From the NCBI RefSeq assembly GCF_020283565.1, contig NC_060063.1:42678856-42742855 (forward strand): a stretch of 64,000 nt of DNA, written 5' to 3'. The notes below the pieces were generated by a model. The model ran no database searches, had not been told where the DNA came from, and was given only the letters and a program-made list of their open reading frames with translations. Origin of the DNA: Trifolium pratense (Eukaryota; Streptophyta; Magnoliopsida; Fabales; Fabaceae). A program made the translations under genes and the position numbers. This document shows positions 33,601-44,071 of this stretch, piece after piece. Numbering within the stretch: the first letter of the stretch is position 1; each line of letters starts with the position of its first letter.

Positions 33601-36376
33601 GTCAATTCTCCTTGCATGGTTGGTTACCGTTGCTCGAAGTTCTTTCCAAAAAAGTATAAATCGTCCACAACTATTGATAATGAAGGCTATCCTTCTTACC
33701 GGAGACGTAATACTGGAGTTACAGTAAAAAAGCCTAAGGCCAGCTTAGACAACGGCTTTGTTGTTCCTTACAATCCTTTTCTTTTGATGAGATATCAAGC
33801 TCATATTAATGTTGAATATTGCAATAAATCCAATGCCATCAAGTACTTATTCAAATATGTAAATAAAGGTCCCGACCGTTCAAATGTTGAAATATCCAAT
33901 GCCAAAAATTCAAAAGAGCCGGTTGATGAAATTAAAAGATTTTATGACTGCCGGTATTTATCTCCGGCAGAAGCTGTTTGGAGGACATTTGCATTTGACA
34001 TTCATCAACATTTTCCAGCTGTTATTAGGTTATCTATTCACTTGGAAAATGAACAAGTAGTTAAATTTGATGATAATAGTTCACTGCATAATGTTGTCCG
34101 TTATCGGGAAATGGTTGACACAATGTTTCTTGCTTGGTTTAAAGCTAATATGGACTACGAAGAAGGTCGCAATTTGACATATTCGCAGTTTCCTACAAAA
34201 TTTGTTTATATACCAAAGGAACATCGTTGGCAACCAAGACAAAGGGGTTTTAGCATCGGAAGATTAACATATGTTCCTGTTGGAGCCGGTGAGTTATACT
34301 ACTTGAGGGTGTTGTTGACACAACAAAAAGGATGCACAAGTTACGAAGATATTAAAACAGTTGATGGCAAGATATGCAAAACATTCCAAGAGGCGTGTAG
34401 TGAGTTAAGGCTTTTAAAAGATGACCAGGAGTTCAAAGATGCAATTAAAGAGTCTTATCAAACAGCGTCAGGTTGGCAGATGAGGAGTTTGTTTGTTAGA
34501 TTACTTAACATGAATACAATGACTAATCCATTCGATGTTTGGAGCTGTACTTGGAAGATGTTGGCTGATGGCATTCTTTACAATAGGAGAAGGGAACTCA
34601 ATCTTCCAGGTAATCAAATGATTGTTACGTTTTTGCATATAATATTTTGTTTATTAACCTACGAATTATATAACAACTCCGTGCTGATTCGATGATAATA
34701 TAATTGCAGATTTACAAATATCTGATGATGACTTGCAGAATCTCTGTCTTATTGAAATTGCAAAACTGTTGACTGAAAATGGAAGAACATTAAGTGATTA
34801 CCCGTCTATGCCTACCCCTATAGTTGAAGATGTCAATACCTTTCATAACAAACTCATAGCCGATGAACTCAACTATAATAGAGTTGAATTAGCTGCTCTT
34901 CATGAAAGTTTGGTTCAAAAGTTAACTGAAGAGCAACATGGTGTCTATCAAGAAATAATGACATCTGTGTTATCTGGTAATGGTCAATTCTTCTTTTTGT
35001 ATGGTTACGGTGGTACTGGCAAGACTTTCTTGTGGAAGACAATTTCAGCAGCTCTAAGATCTAAAGGAGAAATTGTAATCAATGTTGCTTCGAGCGGAAT
35101 AGCTTCTTTATTGCTTCCTAATGGAAAAACAGCTCACTCAACTTTTTGCATCCCATTGGAAATCAATGATAAATCTACTTGCAACATTAAACAAAATTGT
35201 TTTAGAGCAGAACTATTAAGAGCTGCCAGTCTATTCATATGGGATGAAGCTCCAATGATGAATAGATATTGCTTTGAAGCATTTGATCGTACGATGAGAG
35301 ACTTGATGGGAAAGGTGGATAAGAATAACAGAAACAAGCCATTTGGTGGAAAAGTTATTGTCTTAGGTGGAGACTTTAGACAGATATTGCCGGTAATTAG
35401 GAAAGGATCGAGAAGTGAAGTTGTTAGGGCAGCTATTGGCTCATCAAAGATATGGAAGCATTGCAAAGTTCTGAAATTGACCAAAAACATGAGGTTGAAA
35501 GGTGATTTGACTAACAACTCAGAAATTGAACTCAAAGAATTTGCCGATTGGATTTTGAAAATTGGAGATGGCTTATTAGATGGAGATGAAAATGGAGAGG
35601 CTGAAATTAAAATCCCTGAAGAATTGTCTGTTCTACAAAATGACAACCCTTTGCTTTCTTTGGTTGATTTTGTTTACCCTAATATTGTTAACGATATTGG
35701 CAAAAACAATTTCTTTGAGGATGAAGCAATTCTTGCTCCAACATTGGAGGTTGTTAAAGAGGTAAACGATTATGTGCTATCTATGATTCCAGGTGAATCG
35801 AAAGATTATTTAAGTTGTGATACACCATGTAAATCTGATGAGGATAATGAGGTTCAAGGAGATTGGTTTACATCGGAATTTTTAAATGATATCACATGTT
35901 CTGGGATACCTCATCATCGGTTAACCCTAAAAGAGGGTGTCCCAGTTATGCTGCTGCGCAATATTGATCAAGCAAGGGGATTATGTAATGGTACCAGGTT
36001 ACAGGTTAGAGAATTAGGCAAGAATGTTATAACAGTTGTGGTTATCAATGCAACAAATGACGGTGAAGTTGTCTATATTCCAAGAATGGACTTAGTTCCT
36101 TCAGATCCTGGACTTCCTTTCAAGTTTTGTCGCCGCCAATTTCCCATATGCTTGTGTTTTGCAATGACCATCAACAACAACCAAGGACAATCTCTCTCCA
36201 AGGTTGCGGTTTATTTACCTCGACCAGTTTTTACACATGGTCAATTGTACGTAGCAGTTTCAAGAGTAACAACAAAGAAAGGCTTAAAGTTTCTTATATT
36301 AGATGAAGATGGCAAGACCTGCACGACAACTAAAAATGTCGTATTTCCTGAAATTTTTGAGAATTTAAAGGTTTAA
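30665..36376 (+). CDS. Helitron Rep-helicase (RepHel) transposase
   Basis: Ten exons: 30665-30752, 30854-30910, 31024-31128, 31209-31370, 31477-31608, 31695-31763, 31851-32289, 32370-33301, 33401-34609, 34710-36376. All junctions are GT-AG and every phase agrees, giving 1619 residues without a stop. N-terminal low-complexity Ser/Asn region; a CX2C-type zinc motif at the start of exon 7 (ITCKWCNAELWY); the HUH endonuclease with GLPHAHMLMWL near residue 671 and the two tyrosines in KYLFKYVNKG near 812-816; then a PIF1-family SF1B helicase with Walker A GYGGTGKTF near 1162, Walker B FIWDEAPM and the C-terminal motif HGQLYVAVSRV. It nicks and unwinds DNA for rolling-circle transposition. Start is the Met at 30665 by choice; an upstream in-frame Met at 30599 is possible. 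The small 5' exons are inferred from splice signals. Confidence 0.92.
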
Positions 36377-37031
36377 AAACAAAGCTCAGCAACACATGGT
36401 AAGTTTTATAGTTTTAATCAGTTGAATGACTTAAAAATTATTATGGTATTGTTAGTTTAACTGTTTTTTGACAAATAATTATAATATAATGTGGTCATAT
36501 TCTTTCAGGTTCACAAGATATTATATTTTCTATCTTTTGATGGTGCATTTTTTGGATCGGAATCACTGGTTCCTGACATTCAAATTTTATTAGTTAGGTA
36601 AAAATTACCCCCTTTGTTGGATATTCTTTATATAAGCCACTATTATTTTAAATATAATAAATTAAATTTATATGTTATATATGTATCTATTATTGTATAT
36701 ATTTTATATTTTTCGTACATAATATCTTACATATGTTATTTTGTTAATTATATGAACCTATGCTTACTTTTTTAATATATTTGTTTTAATTCTATATACT
36801 TAAGGTATTAGGTACTTAGAATGTGGCCAAATGGGGGACCAATATTATTGATGTAGAATTTGGGCCGAAACTCAATTTTGGCCTATGACAAAGCCTATAT
36901 CATAAATTTGCAAACCACATCTCATACATCTCATTAAGATACAACAAGTTGTCAATATTGCGCCTCTCCAAACAAGAAAAACAGTAGCAAGCAATCAAAG
37001 ACATCAGTTTTCAAGGAACAGTTTTGATTCA
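36377..37031. other. Helicase 3' UTR and leader of the following B3 gene
   Basis: AT-rich sequence with no open frame of interest. The segment 36900-37031 looks like a leader exon; if the CACTA insertion is removed it joins to ATCCATACAAAG|GTATGT, a good splice donor at about 40340. Confidence 0.45.
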
Positions 37032-37775
37032 CACTAGTAGAAAAATGACTTTTGGTTTGGAGATACCACTACCGGTATGTGAATACCAGTAGTGAAATAC
37101 ATTTGACCAAAGGATTCCACTACTGATATTTTTAAAACGGTAGTGGAAAGTTCAGAGACAAGGGATTTCACTACCGGCTTTGCTAAATCCGTAGTGGAAA
37201 GTAGACACGGTGGCAATGTCGTAATTACGTACAAATTTGTTTTAATTATCTTCCACTACCGATCTAGGATTCAACGGTAGTGGAATCCTAATAGTGTTAT
37301 TATTTTTTTCATATTCCCACTTTTCACTACCGATCTAGGATTCACCGGTAGTGGAATCCTAATAGTGTTATAATATTTTTCATATTGTCATTTTCATTCC
37401 CAATTTTCATACGCGTTCAATCTCCCTCCCACTGCAAACTCTCCATTCTCAATCGTCCCAAGTTCTTCCAAATCGTCCCAAGTTCTTCAAATCAAACACT
37501 CCAATTTCCCAATCATTCTCCAATCTCTCCATTCTCCATTCTCCATTCTCCATTCTCCAATCTCTCCAATTTCATTCGGTTTCATTCTCCAAACCCTAGA
37601 ATGCTTGAATCGCCTCCAAATTTCTTCGTTTTTATTCGGTAAAGGTATGAATAAATCAAACTTCCTCCAAATTTCATTCGTTTTCGTTTTCATTCGTTTT
37701 CATTCTTGTTCATTCGTTTTCATTCGCTTGGGTTAGACATCATTTTTCGAGATTACGAGAGACCCGAGTAAGAAA

Positions 37776-38046
37776 ATGATGATGAAAGGTAGAGGAATGG
37801 GTAGGAATAGGATTAATCCTGTTCAAACAATTTCAAGTCATATGGGTGATAAGGATAAGATTCAAGGTATTGATTTTGCTTATTGGTTAAAGATTGTTGT
37901 TACAAGTAAAGATTTTGTTGTTGTGAAAATGGATGTTGAAGGTACTGAGTTTCATTTGATACCTAAGTTGATTCAAACTGGTGCTATTTGTTTGATTGAT
38001 GAACCATGGGAAATAATGGATCTGCTAGTTTATGTAATATATCTTT
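37776..38046 (+). pseudogene. Captured fragment of an FkbM/DUF7870-like methyltransferase gene
   Basis: An open frame of 90 codons whose middle reads IDFAYWLKIVVTSKDFVVVK then MDVEGTEFHLIPKLIQTGAI and CLIDE. From memory, this matches the conserved core of plant SAM-dependent methyltransferase-superfamily proteins of the DUF7870 type. Only this core is present: the N-terminal and C-terminal parts are missing and the frame ends in unrelated residues. It lies inside the CACTA element next to the Pelota fragment, so it is a transduplicated piece, not a working gene. Confidence 0.62.
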
Positions 38047-38236
38047 AACCCTGCACCCATTTAAAGTAGGGAAAAATGTGCAAAAGTGAAGTAATTAAGT
38101 AAATGTTTCATGTAGAATCACATTCATATTCATTAAGCAAAATGGAAGTCATGTTCTTCATCTGGTCGGCTTGTAATATGATTGTTGGTGTAAATAATGT
38201 CAATATGGTAAACAATATTCCATGTTTATTTTGCAG

Positions 38237-38784
38237 ATCCTGCTGCAAGTGCTGATCTAGCCGTGGTGTTAATGCAAGAAGGATTAGCCCATATCCTCCT
38301 TGTTGGTAGAAGGTACTATATTAGTAACATTCATTAAATAGGTTTCACTTATCATTTTTATATTAAGATTAAGATGACCATTCGATAGAGTAGTAGGATT
38401 GTTGGTGTCGGGTGTGTTTGATTTCTGTGTGGAACCACATACCACATGTATATTAAATACTGGTTCTTCTTGTTGATGTATTTATTCATCATCTTATGAC
38501 TGACATAACAGTATGACTGTTACTCGTTCACGGATAAAAGCTTCAATTCCTCGCAAGCATGGGGCTGCAATTGCTGGTTTTGAGAAAGTATGTTCTCTCT
38601 GTCTGCCTCTCTTTTAAAATGATAATAGTTACATACTGCTGTGAATGAATTCTATAACATGACTGTTCCAATTCTAAATCATCGTCCTCCTTTTTGTAGG
38701 CTTTGAATAAGTTCTTTGAGAATGTTTTGCAGGTAAATTCTTCCCGAGTACTGGTATTTCTCATGCTTAGCATTTATTCTCATT

Positions 38785-38844
<60 letters not shown>

Positions 38845-39309
38845 TGTTCAATTTAAAGAATATGTGCTAGTGATCTGCTGCGAGTTTGTATACTCAAATC
38901 TTTATAAGCTTATTTGTGCTGCACTAGATATAACTTATAAGTTGCCTGCACATTCTTTATTCACCAGTGTTAAATATATTTATTCTTTAGTCCAACAAAA
39001 TTGAGAAAGGGGCACGCACAAGTTTAATTGATCCTGCTGATCTTTTTGGGCTTCTTCTTTCTTAGTGAGCATTTACAATTTGATACCACATATACATTTC
39101 TTAATGACAATGATATCCATGCATAAGCTCGGACGGATTTGGTATAGTTTAGTGTGTTTGTTATGCTTATTATTTATCTTATGTCTCTATTTCTGTTACA
39201 GGATCAGTTTCATCGTCACTTATTTTTGGAGGCAGAAAGAAGACAGCTGCGACCTATTATTGAAAACAAATCACGCATCATTCTCGCACACACAAGCTCA
39301 TGATACAAG
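38237..39309 (+). pseudogene. Captured Pelota (DOM34) gene fragment with introns
   Basis: Exons with intact splice sites: 38237-38312, 38512-38587, 38700-38732, 39202-39309. They encode [48 protein letters not shown] and [20 protein letters not shown], then [13 protein letters not shown]. This is the central part of Pelota, the eRF1-like ribosome-rescue factor that works with HBS1 in no-go decay. The exon expected between the third and last (from memory of the family) is missing, and the GGA expected after HTSS is TGA (39301-39303), a nonsense change. N- and C-terminal parts are absent. Retained introns show that capture was at the DNA level, not by retroposition. Confidence 0.85.
38789..38842. 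repeat. (AT)n microsatellite
   Basis: About 26 uninterrupted AT dinucleotides in an intron of the captured Pelota fragment; likely length-polymorphic. Confidence 0.95.
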
Positions 39310-39589
39310 TATGGTTGCTTTCTTCATTGCATCTTCTCTTCTCCTCTCTATTCCTATGTTTATATGAGTTTAAGAAAGCCTTGTTAGGTAACTAGCCTTA
39401 AGTAACATGAAAATTATAGTTGATTATATGAAAACCTTGTGACTTTTTATTGTTGTAAGTTGTAACCCATAATTTTCCAGTATTTTAACACTTGATTCTA
39501 CTCAAGTTGTACCGTTCCTTTTAGGCTGGCGTTTAAATTATGTTTTGTAGTTGTATCTGCTCTATATAGACATTTTAAGTGAATGCCAA

Positions 39590-40318
39590 ATTTCTTACCC
39601 GTAGTGGAATCCCCATGATTTATATTAAAAAAATTTGAAACCATACATACCACTACTGTTCTAGAGTTTTGATTTTTCATATTAATATGCAGGCACAGGA
39701 AGCTACAAAAAAACGAAAAAAAAAAAAAAAAAACTAACATACCACTACTGATATTTATAACAATCAGTAGTGAAAACTAACATACCACTACGGGTATTTG
39801 TAATTACCCGTAGTGGAATCCTCAATTCTAAAAAAAAAAATGGAATAGCATACATACCACTACCGGTATTTACAAATACCGGTAGTGGAATCCCAGATTC
39901 TAAAAAAAAAAAAAATGAAAACCATACATACCACTACCGGTATTTGTAAATACCGGTAGTGGAATCCCAGACTCTAAAAAAAAAAAAATGAAAACTATAC
40001 ATACCACTACCGGTATTTACAAATACCGGTAGTGGAATCCCAGACTCTAAAAAAAAAAAATGAAAACCATACATACCACTACGGATATTGAAAATACCCG
40101 TAGTGGAATCTCATACATACCACTACCGGTATTTGTAAAAACCGTCGTGGAATCCTCATAAATTTAATTAATAATACAGTAGAAACCTGACATACCACGA
40201 CGGGTATAAAAAGACCCGTCGTGGAAAGTATTGACTTACAACGACGAGTGTGTTTACTACCGGCCGCGGCCAGTAGTGGAATCCCTATTTGGCCGGTAGT
40301 GGAATCCCCTTTCTGCAC
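39590..40318. repeat. CACTA subterminal palindrome array, right side
   Basis: About eight inverted pairs of CCACTACCGGTATTT and AAATACCGGTAGTGGAATCC spaced 60-80 bp with A-rich separators, some degenerate (ACGGGTA, GTCGTGG). The left-end counterpart at 37061-37370 has fewer copies. Confidence 0.88.
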
Positions 40319-41060
40319 TAGTGTTCAATCCATACAAAGGTATGTTTTTACTATCAATCTATTCTCCATGTTTATCTAAAACCTAAATTTAAGGAATTGG
40401 TGTATATCCAATTATGATTCATTTATGTAGGGGAGTTTGTTTCAATGTTGTGGTTATGAGAAGGTTGTTAATGGTGGTAGTGGCCTTTGCTAAGCTAATT
40501 ATTAATGTTGTGCTTCATGTTTGTTTTGATTTTATGCTCTGTTTTTCTAATCAATGTTTGATACGTGTAATCTTCTCTCCTCTACAGTTCAGTTCACATA
40601 GCTTATATAAGAATCAAATTATAATTAGTTTACCTTTGATGTTAGGTGATTATTTTTTGAATTGAATTGTTACAGTTAAATGCACTTTGTAGTGGTATAT
40701 ATTGAATTGGATATATTTTCAACCTATTAAAGCTTATGATAAGATACTCTTATGCTATTCTATATCTATTTTATACCTCACCATTTGTACCATTCTGAGA
40801 TTGATTATGCTAACTCTGTTGATAGACTTATTGATCTACATCAATATTAGTAGTTTTGTTGGTTTTTGAGATTGGTTATTCTAAATCTGTTCATAGACCT
40901 ACAATTCTGATGATTATTGCAGTAAATCATCAATATTACAACTTTTTTAAAAAATTATATAATATCTAATTTTTAAATGATTTCTTATATATGGTCAATT
41001 TGAAAAACATAGCATATGTGTTATAATTTTCATTGTATCTTACAATTAACATATTATCAG

Positions 41061-41494
41061 ATGAATGTTGTTAATGACGAACCTGTTGAACCACCGAGAT
41101 CTTGGGAGATGGTTATCACTGCTGCTCATGTTCAAGGCAGAGGAGTTTTGGTACTATGCCTTATTTTGTCTACTTTTAATTTTAGCATTACTTTCACATT
41201 TTGTTGAATTCGACTACTAATTTAATTTTCAATTTTTTCACTTGCCAGCATTTTCCCCGCAGTATTGTGACTAACTATTTGCCACATCACCAACATGGTA
41301 TTGTGATGGTTTTAGACAACTCAAACATTTCAGTCAATTGTAGTATAAAAACAACACCAAGGAATAGGAATGAGAAGTATCTATCTCAAGAGTGGATTGC
41401 ATTTCTCAATCAAGCTAATATCAATGTCGGCCGCAGAATTAAGTTAACTATTTCAGATCCACCCGGAGTTTTGAGCGTTGGCCTCATCAATTAA
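41061..41494 (+). CDS. Small B3-domain protein near the Helitron 3' end
   Basis: Exons 41061-41150 and 41249-41494 (GGAGTTTTG|GTACTA ... GCCAG|CATTTTCC), 111 residues. It is essentially one B3 domain: SWEMVITAAHVQGRGVLHFP, then SIVTNYLPHHQHGIVMVLDN, NRNEKYLSQEWIAFLNQANI and NVGRRIKLTISDPPG, with the usual GD-like turn as VGRR. It most resembles the last exon of the six-exon B3 gene at 25.3 kb (same splice position before HFP, same NEKYL/NERYL block, same SVEDPP/TISDPPG end). The ATG follows directly on an acceptor (TATCAG|ATG), so a non-coding leader exon is expected upstream, probably around 36.9-37.03 plus 40.33 kb. Confidence 0.78.
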
Positions 41495-42295
41495 AATGCA
41501 CAATTCTATGATGGTCATTTTGTTTAATTGCGCTCATTTTAAAAACCATGTAGTGTTTTATATTTTGTTTACTATGAGTTTCAACTTTTATTTTAAAAAC
41601 CATGTGTTGTTTGTATTGGTTGAGCTGTATAATTATTTTCTACTTAATCTAATGACAAAGAAGTAATATTTTTATTTGCTCGATACATCAAACTATCAAT
41701 CTATCTAAAAAGTATATTTTTCTTATAATTACGAGGGACTAATTTACATTTAATTTCTTAATTACAATAAAAATATTGTACAAATTAATTTTTCTGTTTT
41801 GCCCTCTCATAAAGTCATACACATGAACTCATTTCACCTATATCTCATAACTCCGTTTCTCATTCACCAACCTTATAAATATTGAGGACTTCTTCAATAA
41901 CTCTTTCTTTTCGATTTTAGTGTTTCAAATGTATAGATTGCAAAAAATAGTACTACCTACTTTAAAGTTAAAACAACACGCAACACAGCTGCATTGCAAT
42001 TCTTATTTCTCATCAACCCATCTTTCTCACCTTAAACCTCATTATTTTTTAGTATAAATAAATAAGAGTAAAAAGAGTAACAGAGAAACTGAAATAAATC
42101 TAAAATCTTCATCTTCTTTCCTCAAGCTTTCAATAGTATATATCTTTAAAACTACAGAAATTAGAACCAACAAATTGAAGAAAAAAAAACAGGTGTTAAG
42201 CTATAAAATCTTCCACATCGCCATATCATATGAAACTATTTATTTGTCATACTAACAAAAATAATATTCAATCATAGGGTCTAAACAAATTCTTG
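41495..42295. other. Helitron 3' non-coding region
   Basis: AT-rich 3' UTR and terminal DNA of the Helitron with no gene. About 42150-42230 (GAAATTAG..., AACAGGTGT, TCCACATCG) faintly resembles 9645-9715. Confidence 0.45.
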
Positions 42296-42324
42296 CCCGT
42301 GCGTTGCACGGGTGGGATATCTAG
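42296..42324 (+). promoter_or_regulatory. Helitron 3' terminal hairpin and CTAG end
   Basis: A 7-bp GC-rich perfect stem with a 3-nt loop, 12 nt before CTAG, then T. This is the rolling-circle termination signal of Helitrons. Confidence 0.9.
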
Positions 42325-42589
42325 TTGATATACAAATTCGATCCTCTCCAATTTTCTTTTTATGTTTTGTCTCCAATTCTTCATCTAATAGTTAGTAAAC
42401 CATGAAAAGTAAAAAAGAATTTAAGAAGAGAGAGAGAGAAAAAAATGGAGGATTAAGAATACCATTGGAGAAAAAAAATTGGAGATGATCCAAATCCATT
42501 GCTATATAGTTTATTAATCATGTAAGTTATTTTGAATCCAACTAAGAGATTTATGAGCTATTCATAATAGTATGGGTTTAGTTTGAATC

Positions 42590-42790
42590 ATATGATACGT
42601 TCATTTGATTTAAGTCAAATAAACTAAATGAACCTAACGAGTCAAACCAAACTGTTCGTGAACTTTAAATGAGCCGAACTCGAGCTGAAAAAAGAGTTCG
42701 TGTCGAACTCGAGTCGAGTTTCGAGCCAAACCAATTCTTATCGAGTCGAGTCGAGCTCAGACAGGTTCGACTTGACTCATTTCCATTTTT
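42590..42790. repeat. GAGTCG/CGAACTCG palindrome-rich repeat block
   Basis: Dense short inverted words (GAACTCGAG, CGAGTCGAG, GTTCGTG) like those at 7180-7345. Probably the remnant of a DNA transposon end; family unknown. Confidence 0.5.
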
Positions 42791-42796
42791 CAGCCC

Positions 42797-42897
42797 TAAG
42801 CATAGCTTAATTAGTAAGCGACATTGTAAGTTATTGCATGAACCGGGGTTCTAACTCAGGTACTCCCACTTATTCACTTTAAAAAAGTGAAATTCTA
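42797..42897 (+). mobile_element. tRNA-derived SINE fragment
   Basis: An A-box-like TAGCTTAATTAGTAAG at 42803, and the B-box region GGGGTTCTAACTCAGG about 45 bp later, followed by ACTCCCACTTATTCAC and TTTAAAAAAGTGAAATTCTA. From memory this is the layout of a common legume SINE family. One B-box position is mutated and no target duplication is clear, so it is an old copy. Confidence 0.7.
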
Positions 42898-42917
42898 GCC
42901 AAATCTTTAAAAGATAT

Positions 42918-43329
42918 ATAGTGGAATAATACATGTGTGCAATTAAAAGATAGTGGAATAATACATGTGTGCAATTCTAGCCCTAAAAAAAAAAAGATAG
43001 TGGAATAATACATGTGTGCAATTAAAAGTATATACACCAAATCTTTAAATTAAAAGTTAGGAATAAATTATCCAACTGTCCAATTTTAATTGGATCCACA
43101 TCATGGTGTGCAATTTGCCCACCTCTTCATGCAACCAAGAAAAAACCATGCAGAATGTAAATCTATTTACCCAAGCTTTGTACATGGAAAAACATTATTT
43201 AAAGGCCTAGATGATCCCTAAAAAAATGTACACACACACACCATTTCAACATCAATGCTAGGTTAGAATAATTATTAAACATGTACACACACACCATTTC
43301 AACATCAATGCTACATTAGAATAATGATA
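42918..43329. repeat. Two small tandem repeats
   Basis: ATAGTGGAATAATACATGTG occurs three times (about 42918, 42950, 42994). A ~52-bp unit with CACACACACCATTTCAACAT occurs twice (about 43232 and 43287). The second repeat forms the left part of the LTR-like sequence described next. Confidence 0.8.
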
Positions 43330-43424
43330 ATTATGGCTTATGACTTGTGCAACTCCCCCATAAATTTAGACATGTTAGCATCACGTACGAATATGGTTTG
43401 TATTGTGGTAATTCTTGAGAGTTG

Positions 43425-44060
43425 TGATGAGAAACAAGGAGCGGAAGGAACGACAACAAGAGTTGAGATGGTGGATGTGGTGGAAAGACGCCACAATCGG
43501 GGTGGAAAACCGATTGATAAGTCGTGAGGACGCCACAACCGACTATGAAAGTCCCGGTTGATAAGTCAAAGGATAGGGCACGGAAAACCGATAAGCTAAA
43601 GATAGGGTTCATAGAACCAAAGAGAACAAATCTCATATTTTTACTAAACTTCAAGTTGTTTTGAAAAGTACATTATATCCCTATTTATAGTCTATCCTAC
43701 ATAGTAGGATTTATTGTCCACTACCATATACATTCATGATAGATCTTAGAAAATTCCCACTAACCACTATAATGACTTAGTGCACCACTAGGAAGCATCT
43801 AGAGAGCCTAGGGAGCAACTAAAAGTCATCTAAAAATCCTCCTAATACCAAAAACAAAAATTACAATAAAAATTAAGAAAATTGGACTTAATTGTTTTTT
43901 ATTTAGTCCAATATTATTAGACTACAAAATCAAACCATTGATGCTTCTAATCATGTGAATTGGGCTTCAAGTTGGGCTCCAAGCATCTTCATCAAAAATA
44001 TTTTAGTGCATTTTTTTTTAAGTTTCTTTCCACATGCTTAGGCAACTCATGATCACATCT
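43425..44060 (-). repeat. Left (3') LTR of the small LTR element
   Basis: Starts TGATGAGAAAC and ends GATCACATCT (terminal A changed to T compared with the right LTR). It differs from the right LTR at roughly a dozen positions by eye and lacks the MITE that splits the right LTR. Confidence 0.85.
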
Positions 44061-44071
44061 TTCTCTCCCTC

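Larger units (their letters stand above)
37032..40323. mobile_element. Non-autonomous CACTA (En/Spm) transposon with captured gene fragments
   Basis: Ends CACTAGTAGAAAAATG (left) and, on the complement of the right end, CACTAGTGCAGAAAGGGG match the CACTA superfamily. The same four bases TTCA flank both sides (37028-37031 and 40324-40327), one more than the usual 3-bp duplication. Subterminal regions (37061-37370 and 39590-40318) are dense arrays of palindromic CCACTACCGGT / ACCGGTAGTGG words, the transposase-binding type of repeat. No transposase gene is present. The interior 37.4-39.4 kb holds fragments of at least two host genes. Confidence 0.88.
28298..42324 (+). mobile_element. Autonomous Helitron (~14 kb) carrying B3 genes
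   Basis: The 3' end is textbook: stem CCCGTGC (42296-42302), loop GTT, stem GCACGGG (42306-42312), 12 nt further the terminal CTAG (42321-42324), then a host T. The proposed 5' end is TCTAATATAAAAGAG at 28298, of the TC...ATATAAAAG type seen at plant Helitron starts; it is preceded by C rather than the usual A, so it is less certain. Inside, all on plus: B3 gene (28.5 kb), Rep-helicase gene (30.7-36.4 kb) and a small B3 gene (41.1-41.5 kb). A CACTA element (37032-40323) is a later insertion; without it the Helitron would be about 10.7 kb. Helitrons move by rolling-circle replication. Confidence 0.75.

Noticed and set aside
35134..35646. 170-codon minus-strand frame
   Set aside because: Antisense shadow of the helicase exon with all its conserved motifs.
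38989..39065. Possible additional captured exon in the CACTA element (SNKIEKGARTSLIDPADLFG)
   Set aside because: It reads open for about 24 codons after a usable acceptor-like sequence, but I cannot match it to Pelota or another family with any confidence.
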